Below the pieces are notes generated by a model, which was not told the origin of the DNA, did not search any database, and saw nothing but the letters and a program-made list of their open reading frames with translations. A DNA stretch of 64,000 nt from the NCBI RefSeq assembly GCF_040954645.1, contig NC_092806.1, forward strand, positions 3,100,001-3,164,000, given 5' to 3'. The number at the start of each line of letters is the position of its first letter. The stretch's first letter is position 1. The position numbers and the translations under genes were made by a program. This stretch comes from Diabrotica undecimpunctata (Eukaryota; Arthropoda; Insecta; Coleoptera; Chrysomelidae). Shown here piece by piece: positions 11,913 through 22,646 of this stretch.

Positions 11913-12920
11913 AAAATGTACAATCTTTTAATGGTAAAACGGAATAGTAATTAACACGGAGAGTGATGGTTGTTAGGCGAGTTACAACCTTTTTCTACGA
12001 AGAGTCATGTTTAATCTCAAGGTTGTAGTATCTCAATCAAACTCAAGATTTACAATAGTTAATAAAATTACAAAGCATACATCTCAAAGTAATCGTTCAT
12101 TATGTTATAAATATCGTATCACATTAGTGTAAAAGTGTTTAATCATTTCACAACAAATTATTAAAAATATATGTTTTCGTTTTTTATCTCTCCTGTAAAA
12201 TCGCTAAAAATTAGTTACAACCTTATTCGATGTGGGTGTCAAATTGTTCTAATACATAGTTTTAGACTAATTAATGTTACTATTTATCTCTATTTTGCAT
12301 TCACATTCGCTTAGCTCTTTCATCAAACTCCAAAACTAGTATTAAATTTTTCACGGTTAACGGTATTGTGTGTTTTGCAATATTAGCTAGTTAGATTTTC
12401 GTTTCTAATGTATATTAATCCGCTTTTATGCCAGATTACACCACTGAACGTATGAGCAGCTTTAGCTAAAGCATGTTAATTTCTCAACTTTTAGTGTAAA
12501 TGCATTTGGCGTTTATAAATCGGGGATGATGGAAATATCTGCTGTAGTTTCCGACAGAACTTCAAACGCCGCTCGTGAAATATTTGGTACAATTTTAGAA
12601 ATTCATTAGACGAGAAACGTAATTCGCAATGCTGTTTAGATGAGTTTGTGAAATCATGTCGAAATTATAGGCCAAATGCTGTGATTATTATGGAAGGATA
12701 TTCCAAAACCAACAATTCAAAATCTCGTTTTAGTTTTAATAAAGCATGTGAATTATGCATGTTAATCAATGACCCAATTTAGATAACGTATGTTGAAGCA
12801 AATTGAAAGTAATAAAAAGATGACAAATTTAAAATAAAGGCGTAAAAAATGTTAAATAAATAATAAAAAATTTAGACTGCCTTCAACATTATGAAAATCT
12901 GTAACAGCTGTATATAAGAC
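11913..12920. other. Intron sequence, no recognised gene
   Basis: AT-rich sequence with no coding or repeat signature that I recognise. It ends at a long TA microsatellite. Confidence 0.5.
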
Positions 12921-12921
12921 C

Positions 12922-12952
12922 ATATATATATATATAATATATAATATATATA

Positions 12953-13030
<78 letters not shown>
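12922..13030. repeat. Long imperfect (TA)n microsatellite
   Basis: About 110 bases of TA repeat with small interruptions (aatat, aacta). It lies immediately 5' of the LINE fragment starting near 13040. Confidence 0.95.
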
Positions 13031-13031
<1 letters not shown>

Positions 13032-13039
13032 ACTTCAAA

Positions 13040-15068
13040 CAGAAATTTTTAGCACAAAAAGAAGACGGAGGACGAAACCTAGAAGCTTCTGCAAAATTTT
13101 ATCAAAATAAACTAATTCCAAAATGTACGATAATCATGTTTCATGTTAATGTGCAGTGTATTTCAAATAAAGTCGATACGATAAATGCTTTTCTTGCGGA
13201 TCAAAAATTATATGACGTGATATGTTTTTCGGAGCACTGGCAAAGTGAAGAAAATTTAAAATTAATTAATATCTCCGGCTTTTCATTAGCTAATTTCTTT
13301 TGTAGGGTAAAAAAGAAAAAAGGCGGAGTTGCAATTTATGTAAAAGAAAATCTTATGTATTCTTCTCTTAATCTAAATGAATATAATGTAGAGCAAAGTT
13401 CTGAGTTTTGTGCAATTTATGTACCTTCAATAAAAACCAATATTTTAACTGTATACAGATCGGGTAAGGGTGACTTTGACTTATTTTTGGTGAATTTTGA
13501 AAATGTCATAACATCCTTGCTTAGTAAAGCAGACAATCTTATCATACTTGGTGATTTTAATATAAATTTAAAACTTGAATCTGAATCTTTTTTTTATATT
13601 TAAAATCTATTAACATCTTTTGGTCTAAAAACAACTATAAACGATTATACTAGAATCACATCCCAGTCCAGTAGTTGGATCGATAACATTATGACAAATT
13701 TTTCTGAAACTATCTACAGAGTGGGCGTATTTGAACCTTGTTTTTCTGACCATCGAGCTCAGTTTTTATTTATTAACTCTGAGCATAAAGTTGTTGACTC
13801 TTATCAAACATTTCAACGGTTTATTACTTCTTCTAGTTTACAGAAGCTTAAACGTGCGCTAGCTAGTACAAAAATATGGTCTTTTTCTATGATATTAATA
13901 ATGATTCTGAATTTTTAACAGTCTTTCTTACCGAAACTTATAACAATTTAATATTAAAGCATTTTCCACTAAAAAAGTACGAAAAATGGCTGAAAAAACA
14001 CCTGTGCAATGGTTTAATAATGAATTAAGGCCTTACAAATCCAATCTTTCTCTTGTTAAACACATTGCAGATGCCACTAAGGATCCCGATTTGTTCAAAG
14101 TATATAAACAACAAAAAGTTGAATATAATCGGCAATTAAAAATTGCTAAAAAGTCAGCTTACTGTAATTTTATTACTAATTCCAATAATAAACCTAAAGA
14201 CTGCTGGAAAATAGTAAATTTCGAAAGAAACTACACAAGATCCAGTTCGGTACAACCTGATCTACCTCCAGACGAAATGAATCAATTTTTTACTACAGTT
14301 GCAGAGAATTCAATTACATCTCTTTCCAATATTAACGTCGATGTTCTCGTCAATTATAGAAATTATCCTTCTCCGAGCAAGTCCTTTTTTTTCGTCCCGT
14401 TCTGAAAGAAGAGGTCTCTCAAATAATAAAGTTACTTAGTAATTCTAATTGTAGGGACGTTTACGAAGTTAATAGCAAAATTTTAAAAGAAACTTACCAA
14501 ATAGTTTTAACACCTTTCACTCATCTTATTAATTTAATTCTGGAGTATCAATTGGAGACTTCAATTGGAGTATTTCCAGAAGTACTAAAATACTCTAAAG
14601 TACTACCAATCTACAAAAAAGGTGATTCCTCAAAAACTGACAATTACAGACCCATAAGCATTGTTTCTACTTTTGGGAAAGTGATTGAAAAGGTTATCAA
14701 ACAACAATTTAATTCCTACTTTGAGTCAAATAATTACTTTAGCAACTCACAATATGGATTCAGAAGTGCTCGTTCTACTACGAACGCGGTATTTAATGTT
14801 GTGAGCGAGGTGATTGAGGGGCTTGAACTCGGCAATTGCATAGCAATTTCTCTTTGCGACTTGTCGAAGTCTTTTGATTGCGTTTCACACGACATTTTGC
14901 TTCACTACTATGGAATCAGAGGTATCCCTCATAAGCTTATAACTTCTTATCTATGTGGCAGACACCAGGCGGTAGTGTCTAAAGGTCATCTCTCCGATTT
15001 TCTATCCGTGAAACATGCCCCACAAGGTTCGGTCTTAGGACCTCTTTTGTTTATTATTTATGTCAACA
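13040..15068 (+). pseudogene. Jockey/CR1-like LINE endonuclease-RT, 3'-truncated
   Basis: The endonuclease starts with FHVNVQCISNKVD (13140) and has FSEHWQ, GGVAIYVKEN, LGDFNINL (about 13550), SWIDNIMTN and FSDHRAQF (about 13750). After frame changes near 13600 and 13918 the linker QWFNNELRP...WKIVNFERN runs at 13986-14405. Reverse transcriptase at 14552-15070 has VLPIYKKGDSSKTDNYRPIS, QYGFRSARST, SLCDLSKSFDCVSHDILL and APQGSVLGPLLFIIYVN. It stops abruptly before the YADD box, where RTE sequence begins. The FADD/YADD motif and C-terminus are therefore absent and the copy is dead. Confidence 0.85.
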
Positions 15069-15530
15069 AGATCAGACCTTAGTCTACAGCTTAGAATCCG
15101 AATGATCAGATGTTACGTTTTTTCTGTCTTACTGTATGGCTGTGAAAGTTGGACAATGGACTCTGAAATAGAAAAAAGAATAGATGCCTTTGAGATGTAT
15201 ATATACAGGCGAATGTTGAGAATTCCATGGGTACAAAGAGTTACTAATGTTGAGGTACTTCGTCGTATGTGTAAACAAAGAAAATTACTAAGAATAATCA
15301 AAGAGAGGAAAATGCAATACTTGGGTCATGTGCTGAGAGGCGAAAGATATGAATTACTTCAAGTTATACTGAAAGGAAAAGTACAGGGCAAAAGATCAGT
15401 AGGAAGACGCCAGAACTCGTGGCTGAAAGACCTGAGGAGATGGATCGACCGCTCATCCGCAGAGATCTTTCGCGCAGCAGTTTCCAAAACTACAATTGCC
15501 ATTTGGATCGCCAACCTTACCAAACCAAAT
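15066..15530 (+). pseudogene. RTE-type LINE C-terminal fragment
   Basis: Reads QLRIRMIRCYVFSVLLYGCESWT, then AFEMYIYRRMLRIPWVQRVTN, GHVLRGERYELL, GRRQNSWLKDLRRW and AIWIANL, which is the 3' end of the RTE-group reverse transcriptase. It is in frame with, and directly abuts, the Jockey/CR1-like RT upstream, but the two belong to different families. Homologous segments recur at 21119-21600 (minus strand), 39128-39511, 50600-50966 and 51466-51864 (minus strand). The expected GAA-rich tail is missing. Sequence passes instead into a gypsy-type remnant on the minus strand. Confidence 0.85.
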
Positions 15531-15534
15531 ATAG

Positions 15535-16335
15535 CGATTCATAAGAGATCAAATTCTCTGAAGTTAGAGAGAATTTTCAGGTTCCAATGAAGACAAGAAT
15601 TCCATGTATAATGAATTTTCCTCCCTCACTTGATCTTGTTTATCCCTTTCTTCTAACAACATAAACTAAACAACTAAAATATTGCCATGCTGTGGCTGGA
15701 CATTTTGATGAATCATGTTTTCTACCACATCTAAAGCATGATTTATGTTGAACATAACTTCTACCAACTTGATTACCACCATTATTCCTAATTGTAGCGT
15801 TCTTCTTTCGTCCTAAAGCTTTCTTTACTTTATCTAACTTTTCTTCAATTGCGGCTACATTTTCCAATTTTATCTTTCTTACTTGATCTTTTATAATTTC
15901 TATTGACAATGCTATCTCATAAGCTTTTTCGAAGGAAATATCCTCTTCTGCCAGGAGTTTACGTTTTATTGTGACTGAACGTAACGCACATACAAGTCTT
16001 TCTCTGAGAAAATCTTTCAAAAATTGGCCAGATTTACAATATTGAGCAACACTTTTTAGTTTTGACACAACACTTTAAATATCCTTCTGAGGTTCTTGAT
16101 TTGTGTTGTAAAATTTATACGTTTCAGCGATAACTAATCGCTTTGGACTATACTGGTACTTTTTAGTCTTTTAAGACACTGTAAGCTTCTCCACCAATTA
16201 GAACTTCCTTGTCGTCCTCCACTAAATACATAAAAACAACTGCAAAAGTCTCTATAGGTAAGACGTGCTATTACTTTTAGCAGGATCGAATTGTTCGATA
16301 GCCTTAATTAATGAAGTTGGAAGTGTCCACTTATG
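15535..16335 (-). pseudogene. Ty3/gypsy-type LTR retrotransposon gag remnant
   Basis: Best preserved at 15640-16068. It reads KLKSVAQYCKSGQFLKDFL, RERLVCALRSVTIKRKLL, then FEKAYEIALSIE, and a zinc knuckle CFRCGRKHDSSKC at about 15700-15740. This order of a capsid-like segment followed by a CCHC-type finger is typical of gag in Ty3/gypsy elements. Broken upstream sequence continues to about 16335 and a short downstream piece (EFLSSLEPENS) reaches about 15540. No protease, RT, integrase or LTR is next to it. It is a fragment with stops and frameshifts. Confidence 0.75.
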
Positions 16336-17440
16336 CGACGAGGAGTGTCCGGTATACAACATGTAAACTTTTTTAATCGTATTAAAATCTATAAAAAATA
16401 ATAAATAAATAATAGCAGAATTACTTTATTCAGTTTTAAACGTAATACCTACTTAAAGTTTAAAAACACAAAAAATATAAAATGAAGCTGCGTGCTCGTC
16501 TACAGTACGGCCTACTGTACCACTTTTTTGTTTAATATTAAACAGAATGAAAATAGCAAGAAATAATATGAAAGCTTTCATGCCACATGAAGCTTGTGTG
16601 TTTCTGATATGCGAAACGTGAATATAAAATGATTTTTTAAACAGAAACCGGAATTAAACAATGACAGTTACTTTGTAATAAAGTTTCCAATAAATAATTT
16701 AAAATTCAGTTATGTATGTAAAACCAATAATGAGATACAGTACTGATCAAAGGAACATTTTTCTATGCATAAATAAAATTATTTTACTCAACTTTTTATC
16801 GAGGTATTAATACTTACTTACGAAATTTCCATAGCAATATTAAAGTATGCCATATTTGTATGAATATTCTTTTTGTTTTATTTATTTTGCTCAAAAATCC
16901 ACAAGGAAATTAAATTCCTGCAGCTGGCTGTATACCATGTATCACAAAAAGAAGTTTAATTATTTGTAAGTAGGTATATTTAAAAAACCCTTAGAAGAGC
17001 TACATCAAAATAGCAAACGTTTTCGGAATAATGTTTCCATCATCAGGTTAAAAGCAGGTTAACATGCCTGAGCCACCAAAATATTAGGGTAAAGCCCTTT
17101 ACATAAGTTAAAGTTACCAAAAAATGTACATATTGTTGTTAAAAATGAATGATGTTTAATGTTTTATTAGATTTAACTTCAGGCAACATATAACCATGTC
17201 TCACGTGAGTACCAGCGTCCGGAGGGCAGACCTCTTCAAACGGACTTCAGCTGGCAACCGCCAACTGAAGGAGAATTTTGAGCAAGGTTCTATGGAGGAA
17301 TCGCTATCGAGCTGAGGTTTTAGTTGTCGAGTAATTGATTTAATTATTTTAGTACATCGCGATTTTATGTTTTTTTATATAATTTGGAGATATATTTCTT
17401 TTCACAAATTAAGTAAGCCTAAGGTGTCTTCTGTATAAGT
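16336..17440. other. Intron/repeat sequence, unclassified
   Basis: No protein signature. The part at 17000-17300 looks like transposon non-coding sequence. It has a minus-strand CTGATGA...GAAA arrangement at 17021-17046 (see findings) and a GC-richer block at 17200-17290 with a cttcag/ctgaag inverted repeat. The family is unknown. Confidence 0.4.
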
Positions 17441-18570
17441 TTAATTTTAGATAGCATCAATTTATCTGCAGATCCTAAAGCATTTTCAAAAAAATCAGTT
17501 GTTCAAAATTTAATATCGGTGTTATAAGTTTATTAGTAATAAAATCTTTTACGGGCTCCATACTGTTAGCAATAGTCTCAGAATTATCAAGAGTTTTGGA
17601 TTTTTTAAGTTTTTGTACTGGTTTTGTAAAATATTCTTTAGGTTCTTGTAAAGGTGGGGTTAAAATTTTATCAAGGCTGGGCTTAGTTCTGTTTACTTCT
17701 TTACTAGGTGTATTAGTTATCTATTATAAGTGGTATCTATTGATATGCTATTGATAGGGTATGCAAGTGTTGAGGAAGAGTTTGAGAATGATGTATGAGG
17801 TTATGAAACATTAGGTGTTGTTGATAACAGGGTAGTTGTTATAGTTGTATCTGTGCATGTAGTTTAAGAACGTGGGAATAATGTTGAGGGTGATATTTGG
17901 GATGCAGTTAATATTGGTATGGTTAATGAACAAGGTATAGTCCAGGATTGTAAGGAAAAGTAATTCGCTGAAGATGCTGATGTGATTGGGACGTCATGTG
18001 GAAGAGTATTAACCAATGTATTTATATTAGTAGTTGGCACTGTTGTTGTTAAGTTTTGATTTGGATTTAGATTCTATGAAAGTGTGAGGAATACTAGGGC
18101 AAACATTAGAGATCAGTTATCTTTCATTTGATCTAATTAAGCGGTGAGCATAAATTATTTGTCGATTGATAGTTATTCTTCCGTTGTCAGCATTCATTAC
18201 AGTTTCTACTAATTCTTCACTAGCTAGATAAATACAAATACGGTGACTTGAAATTAGTGATGCAAAAATAATATATGTTTGTTCTATAATTTTTCCCAGT
18301 GCGAGTAGATATTCATCAAGTTTGGCGTTTTTCAGAGCATTATATAAAATAGCTTGTTTCTTGGAAGGGAATTTTGCAGTTGAATTGATTAACGCTGCAA
18401 AATATGAAGAAGTTTAATATGATGTCAATAACGTTTGGGACCTCGACGCCCATGAACTATTAACATCATATATTTTCGTTGTTAATGACCAGGTATCCAA
18501 CCTCGATAAGGGTTGGAATCGTTCGTATGAATATTCTCAATATTAGAATTTGTTTTATCATCTTTCATTA
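17440..18570 (-). pseudogene. LINE ORF1 (gag-like) remnant
   Basis: The minus strand reads, from about 18415 down to 18025, KFPSKKQAILYNALKNAKLDEYL, then LGKIIEQTYIIFASLISSHR, ICIYLASEELVETVMN and INRQIIYAHRLIRSNER, followed after one stop by LISNVCPSIPHTFIES. This order matches the ORF1 proteins that accompany RNase H-bearing insect LINEs, by my recall of the family. The region further downstream (17640-17720) still reads KPSLDKILTPPLQEPKEYF in the minus direction. The zinc knuckles expected after it are not visible. Frame changes near 18420 and 17990 mark it as dead. It may belong to the same family as the RNase H fragments at 3519 and 19866. Confidence 0.6.
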
Positions 18571-19446
18571 AACTTTTTTAACTTTACATTTTCCAAACAT
18601 AAGTATAACATTTTATTTTATTCTTTTTTTATTTAAATTTTAAATATAGTACATTATATTACATAATGTTTTATATGGGGTCAGACCAAAATTTATTGAG
18701 ACGTTAAAATCATCTATAATCATCTTTTCATCATATGAAAAATCATCTAATATGACAGCTTTTTAACCAATTAGTCAAAAGAAAACAAATATTATATCCA
18801 GAAGACCTAAAATATTTACACTGAAATCTTTATAGATGGTACTAGAACCAAACACTACTTTCCAGATCATATTTTATAATTATTTGATGTATTTATTGGA
18901 TAGATTGTAAAGTTTCTTGATTACTAAATCCATTAAAAGAAATCTCAAGAAAGAAAATTTATAAAACAGGAATTAGTGCCAACACAACAATATAAAATGA
19001 ACCAATTCTCCCATTATCTAGTCGTATTCGGCTTAATCAATATTAGTAGTAATTCAGACTAAAACCAAATCTACAGACTGATGCTGCTAGTTCGAGTAGC
19101 GAGCTTGATAATATACAGAAAGATTTCCCCTAATGTGTAGCTTAATTCACAAAAGCGCAACTTGCTAAATACTGTAGCAACAAGTTAATTAGCTCTAAGC
19201 TGTTTTAATTGAAGTGTACGTTCGATTACAGCTTATATTAGTAAACGAAATAACCCGTTCTAGATTTAATCTATAAGTAAAAGCGCTATGGAGTGTATAA
19301 CAGCTAAATGGCTTAAATTTGTAAACTTAATTTGTTATGTTGTTTACTTGTTAAAGAGTTACATTAAATGTGAAAAATGTACTGTAATATTTATATATTT
19401 AATAGAGCTATATATTCTTGTAAATTTTCATTTATTTTCTTTTCAG
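18571..19446. other. Intron sequence before ALP exon 2
   Basis: AT-rich with no recognisable element. It ends in the acceptor attttcttttcag (19434-19446) immediately before the second alkaline phosphatase exon. Confidence 0.6.
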
Positions 19447-19621
19447 ACGTTCAACATGGATGCTCAAATAGGTGAATCGTCGGCGTGTGCGACAGCCCTC
19501 ATGTGTGGAGTAAAAACCAATTTCGAGACCGTGGGATTGGATGCTAGGGGTCGTTTCGAAAACTGTTTTTCGAGCTTCTCTTCGAGGGTGCCTTCTTTAA
19601 TTGATTGGGCTCAAGAGTCAG
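19447..19621 (+). CDS. ALP: Alkaline phosphatase, nucleophile-bearing exon
   Basis: Reads TFNMDAQIGESSACATALMC then GVKTNFETVGLDARGRF, ENCFSSFSSRVPSLIDWAQES. By position the first Ser of ESSACATA aligns with the family's phosphorylated nucleophile (the Ser of the DSA motif). The preceding Asp is Glu here. GVKTN and the following VG-LDA are conserved ALP landmarks. The acceptor cag ends at 19446 (phase 0, joining ALAK of the previous exon). The donor is gtattt at 19622, splitting a Gly codon after its first base. The open frame runs upstream to a Met at 19288 only by chance, because it crosses the acceptor. The exon sits isolated between two transposon-filled introns. Confidence 0.93.
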
Positions 19622-20576
19622 GTATTTATTAAATGTATTTTTATAGAGTCGGTACGTAAAGAACACAATAAAATGAAAACAGCAGGGTATTTTATGTTGA
19701 GTATGGATATCATTTTAAATTTTATTTTCTTTAATTTCTTTTCTCTGGGTAATAAATGGTTTATTATTTTTATATAACGGGCTTTTTAAGGGAAATAGAT
19801 GGTTTAAACACAAACACTATGTAACATTATTTACTTATACCCAAGAAAATGCTACGAGGAAATTTTTTTTTATTTAGCTTTACGTGTCTTGGCAGCGTAG
19901 GTCACTGACACAGGTATAATTTTATTCCATTACACTACAAGAATATACAGTTACATTACAATCGATAAAGAAATACATCAATTACATTAATTATTGGTAC
20001 TATTATTAATTACCAAATTGTAAACTACATTTCTTCTTATAAATTTCCTGTTAAAGTCTGGTTTCATATAAGAAATTAATAAGGTTTTGGAATTAATCGG
20101 GCGAGCTGAGAATATTTTGTAGGTTTCGACTCAAAAGACTCTTTTTTCTGTTGTTGTTGAAATAGGGACAGTCTGTCTATTAACAGATAAAATATTACCA
20201 AAGTGTATACATATAGGTCGATCTTGGGAAGTCATTAAATGTTTATGAGTTAGTCTTGTATGACCGATTCTAAGTGGGCGAATTAAGAGTTTGTTTTTTC
20301 ATAAAATGGAAGTAAACTCAAGCTTTTTTACTGTGGAATGGATATCACGAAGCTTGGAAGGAATATTCCAGTGATCTTGCCAAGACATTTGGAGTCGTAT
20401 TTTCAAAATACGACTCTAAATCTGTATGTAATTGTTTGCTTTCAGTCTCTATATTAACGTATGGTCTAAAGTTTTGGGAAAAATATTAAAAGCATATAAC
20501 TCTGATCACAATAATCTTATATTTTTATTAAATTATTTAACAATTTAACTTAACTATCCTTATTATAAATCAAAAT

Positions 20577-22646
20577 TCAAATGACAGACAAGGGACCATT
20601 ATTTTCGATTTGCCTAATAATTCCCCTGACACGTTGCATCATCCTTTGGACGACCTCGGCGTCAATTTCTCTAATTTTTGTATATATGCGGCGTCTTAAC
20701 TGTTCCTGATTTTGTGCTTCCCATCCGTTATTATAGACTTTCCGACTTAATATTGCCCAGAACTCTTCAATTAGACGAGTCTGAGGTAGGTTGGGAGGAT
20801 TGTCTGCTTTCGGTACAAAGGTAATGTTGTTAGTTTCGTACCAGTCCCTTGTGATCCTCGCGTAATGACATGAAGCAAGATCTGGCCAAAAGACTATTTG
20901 ATCATTTGCATGATGTGTGTTCACAAACTGAAGCAATTTAGAAAGACATCTTTGAATATAAATATTTGCGTTTAAGGCTTCGCCTCGAACAACACCAATG
21001 TAGGGCTGTGAGATAAAGCCAACCTCAGAAATTGCACACCATACCAAAATTTTGTCCTTAAATTTTTTCTTACTTTTGAATTTTATTTCATCTTCTTCTT
21101 CTTCTTCTCGTGCCACTCCTAGCGGAGATTGGAAATCATCATGGCCACTGCGACTTTGTTAGCAGCGCGCCTAAAAAGTTCAATCGAACTACACCCGAAC
21201 CATTCACGTAGATTTCGAAGCCACGATATTTTTCTTCTTCCCACACTTCTTTTGCCCTTAATTTTGCCCTGCATGATATTTCTTAAAAGTTCGTACTTTT
21301 CACCTCTCACAATGTGCCCCAAGTATTCCATCTTTCTAGTTTTTATCTCATTTAGAATTTCGCATCTTTTGTCTAAAGTTTGGAGTACTTGCGTGTTAGT
21401 GACGCGGTCCATCCATGATATTCTGAGAATGCGCCTATAGCACCACATCTCGAAAGCTTCGATGTTTTTTGTGGTCAACTGTTTTAGTGTCCAAGCCTCT
21501 ACTCCATACAACAGGGTAGAAAAGACATAACACCGCAGCATTCGTATTCGTAACTTTATGTTGATATCACGATTGCAAAAGAGTTTGCGCATTCTATTAA
21601 AGACTGATCTAGCGATTTCTATTCTACATCTAATCTCTTTTGTCTGATCAGTATCGTCTGTGATCCAAGCACCTAGATATTTATAACAGGACACACGCTC
21701 AATCGTTGTATTGTCTATTACAAGATTAGCTCTGATGTTCTTGGATTTCGTGATTACCATAAATTTAGGTTTTTTCAAATTAATTTTCAAGCCGTAACTG
21801 TTACAATATATATTGAGACTTTGAACGAGATGTTGTAGTTCTACTAGCGTTCCCGTTAGGAGAACCGTATCGTCAGCATACCTTATATTGTTGATCGTCT
21901 CACCATTTATTATCAGACCAAGATCTTCTTCGTCGAGTGCTTGTTCACAAATAGCTTCACTATACAGATTAAACAAAAGTGGCGACAAGATGCATCCCTG
22001 CCGGACTCCTCGACGTTTTTATTTCATCAGGTACATCTTAATAATCGTTCGTGTAAAACCCATCGTTACCCTTCGTCTCAGAGTTGGACAAAGTAAAATA
22101 TTTTTCATCGTCCATCACGATCAACTTGTTGACGAAATGCACTCGCCTTAACGCGCGGCAACATCTCGGAATTTTTTCTAATTGATCCTCTGTGTATTTT
22201 GGAGCTTTCCTTCTTTTCCGGTAGATAATATTATTACTCGATAGGGTCCTGTATACTGTAGTCTTTCCAACATCAAATCTTCTGGCCAGTTTTCGCTGTG
22301 AGACCCCAATTTTGTTATTAGCTGCTTCAATCAGTCTTGCCTCTCTTATATGGTTCAAAATCCGCGGTCGGCCACTTTTACGCAAGTTAACACATGGTAT
22401 CCCTTCTTCACACTCTCTGATTGTGCGATAAATTGTCGATTTGCTTATGTTTTGATCTCGATAAATATTAACAATATCTCGTTTCGACATTCGTCCAACC
22501 ATATTATAAACACCTCGACGAATATCAATTTTATAAGACATTTTGCAGAGCACAAACCAAAATATTCTGCTTTGTTTATTAAATGTCAATAACTGATGAC
22601 ATTTTAATTCCATGGCCTTCTTTGTTAAATGCATTTTGCTTCTCAA
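20577..22646 (-). pseudogene. DD37E transposase, two pieces around an RTE insertion
   Basis: The N-terminal piece (22646-22038) has two helix-turn-helix stretches: MSKRDIVNIYRDQNISKSTIYRTI, separated by GRP-RIL, and then VSQRKLARRFDVGKTTVYRTL. The first catalytic Asp lies in VMDDEKYFTLS. The C-terminal piece (about 21080-20577) reads DKILVWCAISEVGFISQPYI, then FWPDLASCHYA with the second Asp, and RLIEEFWAIL with the catalytic Glu. Thirty-seven residues separate these two, the spacing of the mosquito-type DD37E group. A stop at about 22038 and the RTE insertion just downstream abolish function. The interruption lies between the first and second catalytic residues. Confidence 0.88.
21093..22016 (-). 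mobile_element. 5'-truncated RTE LINE nested in the DD37E transposon
   Basis: Flanked by perfect 12-bp copies of ttttatttcatc (21081-21092 and 22017-22028). The tail on the minus strand is a GAA run. The coding part (about 22016-21119) begins at GVRQGCILSPLLFNLYSEA, has RYADDTVLLTG (RT active site, about 21880), KYLGAWITD and LRCYVFSTLLYGVEAWT, and ends AMMISNLR. The frame is open from the truncation to the stop at 21119, so decay since insertion is light. It must be younger than the transposase it breaks. Confidence 0.93.

Noticed and set aside
19288..19446. Upstream in-frame Met and 53 codons before ALP exon 2
   Set aside because: The stretch is hydrophobic, AT-rich intron sequence ending in a splice acceptor. 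ALP homology begins exactly at 19447, so it is not coding.
20392..20416. Perfect 25-bp palindrome (gagtcgtatttt arms)
   Set aside because: It lies inside the coding region of the outer RNase H LINE (LESYFENTTP) and reads as ordinary codons. Most likely chance.
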